A DNA stretch of 64,000 bases, taken from assembly GCF_000308875.1 (NCBI RefSeq), contig NZ_BAGL01000042.1:1-64000 (forward strand), in the 5' to 3' direction. A program made the translations under genes and the position numbers. This stretch comes from Nocardia transvalensis NBRC 15921 (GTDB taxonomy: Bacteria; Actinomycetota; Actinomycetes; Mycobacteriales; Mycobacteriaceae). A model generated the notes under the pieces. It had not been told where the DNA came from and did no database searches. It was given only the letters and a program-made list of their open reading frames with translations. Below are positions 59,565-64,000 of this stretch, piece by piece (position 1 is the first letter of the stretch; each line of letters begins with the position of its first letter).

Positions 59565-60353
59565 TCAGCCCGCCAGATGTAGTTGCCGGGCGCTGCCGTA
59601 CAGCGCGAGCGAGATCAGCAGCGTCACCGTGACGACGCAGATCAGCGACAGTCGCACGGCCCGCCCGGTGGCGACGCCGACACCCGCCGGGCCGCCGCTG
59701 GTGTGGAATCCGTAGTAGGTGTGCACGAGCATCACCACCGCGGCCATCGCCATCGCCTGCGCGAACGACCACAGCACGTCGGAGGGATTGAGGAAGGTGC
59801 GGAAGTAGTGGTCGTAGACCCCGGCCGACTGGCCCAGCACCAGCACGGTGGTGATGCGGCTGGAGAAGAACGCCGCGACCACGCTGAGCGCGTAGAGCGG
59901 GACCACCACGATCAGCCCCGCCAGCAGCCGGGTGCCGACGAGGAACGGCACCGACGCGATCGCCATGGCGTCCAGCGCGTCGATCTCCTCGCTGATCCGC
60001 ATCGCGCCCAGTTCCGCGGTGGTGCCCGCGCCGACGGTCGCCGCGAGGCCGACCCCGGCCGTGACCGGTGCGACGACCCGCACGTTGACGTACGCGGACA
60101 GGAATCCGGTGAAGGCCTCCACGCCGATCCCGCCGAGCGCGTTGTACCCCTGGACCGCCACGGTCGCGCCGGCGAAGAACGTCAGGAAGCCCATGATCAC
60201 GACGCTGCCGCCGACCAGCGCCAATACCCCTGTGCCGAGGCTGATCTCGGAGATCAGCCGCAGCGTCTCGTCGCGGTAGGAACGCGCGGCCCGGCCCACC
60301 GACAGCAGGGACCGCAGGTAGAACAGGACCTGATCGCCGATCTGATCGATCAT
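59565..60353 (-). CDS. yrbEB: YrbEB-type permease of the Mce transporter
   Basis: The 262-residue MlaE/YrbE-family membrane protein starts SLGTGVLALVGGSVVIMGFL after an amphipathic helix. It has TTAELGAMRISEEIDALDAM, the conserved cytoplasmic EExDAL loop that meets the ATPase. The ATPase (Mkl/MceG type) is normally encoded elsewhere and is not in this window. The ATG overlaps the yrbEA stop. Confidence 0.93.
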   Translation of the reverse strand: MIDQIGDQVLFYLRSLLSVGRAARSYRDETLRLISEISLGTGVLALVGGSVVIMGFLTFFAGATVAVQGYNALGGIGVEAFTGFLSAYVNVRVVAPVTAGVGLAATVGAGTTAELGAMRISEEIDALDAMAIASVPFLVGTRLLAGLIVVVPLYALSVVAAFFSSRITTVLVLGQSAGVYDHYFRTFLNPSDVLWSFAQAMAMAAVVMLVHTYYGFHTSGGPAGVGVATGRAVRLSLICVVTVTLLISLALYGSARQLHLAG

Positions 60354-61141
60354 CGCCGCCCGCTTCCCAGTACCAGGCCGATCGAGGTCAGCACCAGATT
60401 GGCGACGAACAGCGCGACCGCGGCGAAGACGACGGTCTCGTTGACCGCGTTGCCGACGCTCTTCGGGCCGCCGGTGACCGACAGTCCCCGGTAGCAGGCG
60501 ACGAGCCCGGCGATGGCGCCCGACACCGCCGCCTTGACCTCCGACAACGCCAGATCGCCCGAGCCGACCAGCAACGTGACGCTCGACGCGTACGACCCCG
60601 GCGACACGTTCTGCAGATAGACCGAGAAGAAGAAGCCACCGACCAGCCCGATCGCGCACACCGCGCCGTTGAGCAGCACCGCCACCACCGTCGAGGCGAG
60701 TACCCGCGGCAGCACCAGGCGCTGCACCGGGTCGATGCCGAGGACCTCGATCGCGGCGATCTCCTCGCGGATGACCCGGGAGCCGATATCGGAGGCCATC
60801 GCGGTGGCCCCCGCGCCCGCGACGACGAGAACCGTGACCAGCGGCCCGATCTGGGTGACCGCGCCCAGTCCCGCACCCGCGCCGGACAGGTCGCTCGCGC
60901 CGATCTCGCCGAGCAGGGAGTTCAGGGTGAAGACGACCAGGACGGTGAACGGGATCGACATCATGACCGTCGGCAGCAGTGACACCCGCGCCAGGAACCA
61001 GCACTGGTCGACGAACTCGCCCCAGGGAAAACGTTTGCGGCCCAATGCCTTCGCGGTATCCAGCGCCAGGAGGTAGAACTCGCCCAGCGAGCTGACCGCC
61101 GCGTGGACACCGGCGGTGGCCTTGGCGAGTGCGGCGGTCAT
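60350..61141 (-). CDS. yrbEA: YrbEA-type permease of the Mce transporter
   Basis: The 263-residue membrane protein has FLARVSLLPTVMMSIPFTVL, ASDIGSRVIREEIAAIEVLG, the REEIxAIEVLGIDP loop that contacts the ATPase, and a final VALFVANLVLTSIGLVLGS helix. It pairs with YrbEB as the inner-membrane permease. Its ATG overlaps the stop of the multicopper oxidase gene by four bases, tying that enzyme to the importer. Confidence 0.93.
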   Translation of the reverse strand: MTAALAKATAGVHAAVSSLGEFYLLALDTAKALGRKRFPWGEFVDQCWFLARVSLLPTVMMSIPFTVLVVFTLNSLLGEIGASDLSGAGAGLGAVTQIGPLVTVLVVAGAGATAMASDIGSRVIREEIAAIEVLGIDPVQRLVLPRVLASTVVAVLLNGAVCAIGLVGGFFFSVYLQNVSPGSYASSVTLLVGSGDLALSEVKAAVSGAIAGLVACYRGLSVTGGPKSVGNAVNETVVFAAVALFVANLVLTSIGLVLGSGRR

Positions 61142-62901
61142 TCGCGCACCACCCGGTACCGCAGCATCATGTCGTGGTCTTCGTGGTCGAGGAGATGGCA
61201 GTGCCAGATGTAGCCCTGCAACTCGGCCGCGTCGTGGGCGTGGTCGTGCGACGACCCGGAAAACGGTGCGTCGGGGTCGAATCCGAGTTCGTCGGCGGTC
61301 GGGAAACGGACGATGATCCGGGTGACCGTGCCGCCGTCGGCGCGGACGATGTCCTTACGACCTGCCTCCCACGCTGCGGGCGGCTGTTGCGGACCGGCCA
61401 GGAAATCCTCGGCGGGCGGCGTCCACTTCACCCCGATCGGCGGTTGCGGATCGGCCGCCTGGTAGTCGACGGTCCGCAGCGGCGCCCGCCCGAGAATGCG
61501 GAAGTTGACCAGGTGCAGGTGGATCGGGTGCGGGTCGGGGGTGATGTTGACGATATTCCACTGCTCGACCGTGCCCTGCCGGGGCATCTCGATCTCGGGG
61601 CTGTCGAAGGTGAGGTTGTTCAGCGACATGATCGCCGGCGGGACGCGCAGTTCGTAGGGCTGGCTGACGGTCAGCGTCCGGACGGCCGCCGGAATCTCCA
61701 AGGGCGGCAACGCCGGTGGCAGCCCGGGACCACCACGCAATCGATCCGGTACCGGCCCGGTGAATCCGCGCGCGCCGCCGGCCACGAACCGGCAGAACCG
61801 CGGCATCGCGACCTCGCCGAGGATGGCCGCCTGGAACACCGGCGGTTCGTCGTTGCACAGCTCCACCGACTCGCCCGGCGCGAGCCGTGAGAAGTCGACC
61901 AGCAGATCGATCCGTTCACCCGGCGCCAGTTTCACGCTGCGCACCTCCACCGGTGCGTCGAGCAGGCCGTGATCGGTGCCGATCACCCAGAACCGCATGT
62001 GGTTGCCGAAGAACAGATTCCACAGGCTGAACGACGCCCCGTTGAGCACCCGGAACCGGTACAGCCCGCGGGCGACCTCGCACCGCGGCCACACCGCGCC
62101 GTTGACGACCCCGACGTCACCGACCGCGCCGCCCTCCCACGCGCTCTGCGGCACGACGAGGGTCGAGCGGAGATTCTGGCGCCCGTCGGCGGTGAACAGC
62201 TTCTCCTGCAACAGCAGCGGCAGTTCGAACTCACCGGCGGGCAGGCCGAGCGGATTGCCGGGCTCGCCGGTGTCGAACTCGTCGCGCAGCAGGACCGTGC
62301 CCGCCAGTCCCGCATACACATTCGCGCGGGTGATGCCCATCGCGTGGTCGTGGTACCAGAGGTGGGCCGCCGGCTGTCGCAGCGGGAAACGGTAGGTCCG
62401 GTGCTGACCCGGGAATGTCGACTGCTGCGGGTGCCCGTCGCTGTCGGGCGGGGTCACGCCGCCGTGCAGGTGCAGGGAACACGGTGGTTTCGTCCGGTAG
62501 CTCTCGGCGACGCCGTGCATGCTGGTGTCGATATCCGCCGAGAACGGGTGCGGGCCGAGGGTATTGGCGAATCGGACGGTCAGCGGCTCGTCGACCCGGT
62601 GTTCGACGGTCGGGCCCAGATAGCTCTCGCCGCCGTAGCCCAGCGCGGGGACCTCGCCGAAATCGCGGTGGAATCGGTGCGTCGTGGACGCGGCGGCCAG
62701 GTCCAGCCGGTCCCCGCGCACCACCGGCAGCACCGGCAGATCGTCGACGTAGGGCCGCATCGGCGGCGAATGGAACAGCAGCGGACTCGCCACTCCGGGA
62801 GGCGCCCCGGCCGCGTGTATCGCCCGGCAGGACAGCGCCGCGGCGGCCATCCCGACGCCGGCGCCGCGCAGAAAGCCCCGGCGGCCGATCGGTCCTTGCA
62901 T
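61138..62901 (-). CDS. Tat-exported multicopper oxidase
   Basis: The 587-residue protein starts with a twin-arginine signal (GRRGFLRGAGVGMAAAALS). Copper sites are complete: HLHGG, WYHDHAMG, HPIHLHLVNF and WHCHLLDHEDHDMM with the type-1 Cys. The single-chain, three-domain form is similar to bilirubin oxidase, CotA and o-aminophenol-oxidase-type laccases. It would oxidise phenols or metals outside the membrane using oxygen. ATG 62899-62901 has GAGAGG upstream. It is the first gene of the Mce operon. The related phenoxazinone synthase group is an alternative. Confidence 0.92.
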   Translation of the reverse strand: MQGPIGRRGFLRGAGVGMAAAALSCRAIHAAGAPPGVASPLLFHSPPMRPYVDDLPVLPVVRGDRLDLAAASTTHRFHRDFGEVPALGYGGESYLGPTVEHRVDEPLTVRFANTLGPHPFSADIDTSMHGVAESYRTKPPCSLHLHGGVTPPDSDGHPQQSTFPGQHRTYRFPLRQPAAHLWYHDHAMGITRANVYAGLAGTVLLRDEFDTGEPGNPLGLPAGEFELPLLLQEKLFTADGRQNLRSTLVVPQSAWEGGAVGDVGVVNGAVWPRCEVARGLYRFRVLNGASFSLWNLFFGNHMRFWVIGTDHGLLDAPVEVRSVKLAPGERIDLLVDFSRLAPGESVELCNDEPPVFQAAILGEVAMPRFCRFVAGGARGFTGPVPDRLRGGPGLPPALPPLEIPAAVRTLTVSQPYELRVPPAIMSLNNLTFDSPEIEMPRQGTVEQWNIVNITPDPHPIHLHLVNFRILGRAPLRTVDYQAADPQPPIGVKWTPPAEDFLAGPQQPPAAWEAGRKDIVRADGGTVTRIIVRFPTADELGFDPDAPFSGSSHDHAHDAAELQGYIWHCHLLDHEDHDMMLRYRVVRE

Positions 62902-62949
62902 CACTGGGTCCTCTCCGGATGGCCTCGTCGCGCACCCGGCTGCAGCGAA

Positions 62950-62965
62950 TATACCTTTTGGTATA
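62950..62965. promoter_or_regulatory. Perfect palindrome ahead of the oxidase-Mce operon
   Basis: TATACC-TTTT-GGTATA lies 49 bases upstream of the oxidase start, in the 209-base gap shared with the divergent tetR gene. TATAGT, ACGGTAC and GGTACAC follow within 30 bases. Position and symmetry suit the operator of the adjacent TetR regulator. Confidence 0.6.
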
Positions 62966-63110
62966 GTCAACGGTACTTCGCTGAATGGTACACAGTCGCG
63001 GACGCCAGGCAAGCGGATTCCGAAGACCGCCGACCGGAACCGAGGAACCCCGATGTCCACAGCACCCCGCCCGCACCGGCCGGCCCGGCCGCTGACCTAG
63101 CATCGAAACC

Positions 63111-63797
63111 GTGGCAGCCGCAGATGTTCCCCCAGCACCGGCCGCCGGGAGCCCCTCCCCGGCCGAGTCGGAATCCGGCGCTCGCCCGCGACGGTCGAAG
63201 AAGGCCGAGGCGCAGCGGCGCGGGCGGAGCCGGACGCCGCGGCTGTCCTACGACGACTGGGTGGACGGCGCGCTCGCGCTACTCGCCCGCGAGGGCGTGG
63301 CCGCGATCAAGATCCCCCGGCTGTGCAGCGAGCTGGGTGTCACGAAGGGCAGTTTCTACTGGCACTTCGACGACCTCCAGCAGCTCATGGAGGCGATGGC
63401 CGACCGGTGGAGCGCGGTGCAGTCCGACGCCGTGCGCGCGCTCGGCGCGATCGATTCCATCCCGGTCGAGCAGCGGATCGAGAACATGGCGACGCTCCTG
63501 GTCGATCAGAGCACCTGGATCGTCGAGGCCACCGTCCGCGAGTGGGCCCGCACCGACCCGAAGGTCGCCGGCGCCGTACAAGCCTTGGAGCGCAAGGTCT
63601 TCGACATCGTGAACCAGACCATGCTCGAACTCGGCTTCGACGAAACCCAGTCCCGCCTCCGCGCCGGCGCCATGGTCTACCTCGGCATCGGCCTCATCCA
63701 CGGCCGCGACAGCCTCCCCACCCCCACCGCCGAGGAAGCCCAGGCCGTCATCGACCTCCTCACCACCCCCTCCCAGCCCCGCCGCCCCCGCACCTAG
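63111..63797 (+). CDS. TetR-family regulator, probable controller of the oxidase-Mce operon
   Basis: The 228-residue protein has an Ala/Pro-rich and then basic start (SKKAEAQRRGRSRTPRLSY). The TetR helix-turn-helix follows: WVDGALALLAREGVAAIKIP, RLCSELGVTKGSFYWHFDDL. GSFYWHF is the classic end of the recognition helix. The ligand domain starts near residue 110. Divergence from the oxidase gene, with a palindrome between, suggests repression of the Mce operon and of itself. The GTG start at 63111 has no strong ribosome site. Confidence 0.92.
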   Translation: MAAADVPPAPAAGSPSPAESESGARPRRSKKAEAQRRGRSRTPRLSYDDWVDGALALLAREGVAAIKIPRLCSELGVTKGSFYWHFDDLQQLMEAMADRWSAVQSDAVRALGAIDSIPVEQRIENMATLLVDQSTWIVEATVREWARTDPKVAGAVQALERKVFDIVNQTMLELGFDETQSRLRAGAMVYLGIGLIHGRDSLPTPTAEEAQAVIDLLTTPSQPRRPRT

Positions 63798-63868
63798 CGG
63801 GTGGAAATGGCTGCCTGCCCGCGCGATTGCTTGGATATCCGCTCGGCCGGTGAGGTGCGGGTTGGAAA

Positions 63869-64000
63869 TCACTCCTCGGTGATTTTCTGTTTCAAACGTA
63901 CCCGTACTTTCAAGCGCCCTCCTGCGTTCACCTTTTCAAGGGTGATCTCACCCTCCCGCTGGTTTCGGCGAATGAAGTCTTGCCACTCGTCGAGACCGTA
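63869..64000 (-). CDS. 3' end of an unrecognised gene with low GC
   Basis: The minus strand, entering from the window edge, reads YGLDEWQDFIRRNQREGEIT, then LEKVNAGGRLKVRVRLKQKI, TEE and TGA. Lysine codons are mostly AAA, several leucines are TTG, and the local GC is far lower than in any neighbouring gene. That suggests recent transfer, such as from a phage, plasmid or mobile island. The family cannot be named from 43 residues; the short basic strands hint at a nucleic-acid-associated protein, but this is weak. Confidence 0.6.
   Translation of the reverse strand, partial: YGLDEWQDFIRRNQREGEITLEKVNAGGRLKVRVRLKQKITEE

Noticed and set aside
61138-63060. Multicopper oxidase starting further upstream (54 codons more)
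   Set aside because: The extension would run through the palindrome and promoter region and would bury the Tat signal. The ATG at 62901 has a ribosome site and puts the twin-arginine motif at residues 7-8.

Overview
The window looks like chromosomal DNA of a high-GC mycolic-acid actinomycete, most likely Nocardia or a close relative. The evidence is strong G/C third-position bias, frequent GTG (and some TTG) starts, ATGA/GTGA start-stop overlaps, a mycothiol-type enzyme, F420-type oxidoreductases, a complete Mce importer operon, and a gene order that follows Mycobacterium tuberculosis: nadC ... hisD-C-B-H-priA-impA-F-I ... bcpB, trpE-(TIGR02234)-trpC-B-A, lgt ... pyk, tesB ... pdtaR ... polA. 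The species assignment is inference.

Layout. 1-8.7 kb: end of nadC, a TerB-like protein, a winged-helix protein with a 24-bp repeat tract behind it, a secreted alpha/beta hydrolase, arylamine N-acetyltransferase, a penicillin-binding lipoprotein, a membrane Ser/Thr kinase, a mycothiol-dependent-type protein and a PPOX-fold reductase. 8.8-16.3 kb: histidine operon with impA inside; a possible 33-codon gene and a secreted Mce-associated-like protein lie between hisH and priA. 16.3-24.2 kb: MarR regulator, membrane protein, peroxiredoxin, an unknown small gene, then the tryptophan operon. 24.2-30 kb: lgt, TM2 protein, an amino-acid ABC pair without its ATPase, pyruvate kinase and thioesterase II. 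30-33 kb: a short tandem-repeat array, small genes, tRNA-Leu(CAA) and the ANTAR regulator PdtaR. 33.2-38.6 kb: a branched-chain amino-acid ABC operon in which the two ATPases (LivG and LivF) are one polypeptide. 38.7-41.4 kb: polA.

From 41.5 kb the conserved backbone ends and accessory content begins: a Cys-rich copper-storage-type protein; a free-standing LeuA regulatory domain behind what looks like a leaderless attenuation leader peptide; thioredoxin; an F420-type oxidoreductase broken by one in-frame amber codon, divergent from a TetR gene. The most interesting region is 45.1-63.8 kb. A five-gene leftward operon (alpha/beta hydrolase, DUF2236/MpaB-type oxygenase, CrtC-like protein, homogentisate dioxygenase, aldehyde dehydrogenase) diverges from two Mce-associated genes. 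These converge on a nine-gene leftward operon in which a Tat-exported multicopper oxidase is translationally coupled to yrbEAB-mceABCDEF, and a TetR gene diverges from that operon. Similar sequence elements occur in the two divergent promoter regions. I infer one regulated system for oxidising, importing and breaking down a hydrophobic, possibly prenylated aromatic or isoprenoid, substrate. The last 132 bases hold the 3' end of a leftward gene with unusually low GC.

All functional calls rest on reading motifs, lengths and context by eye; no database search was run.
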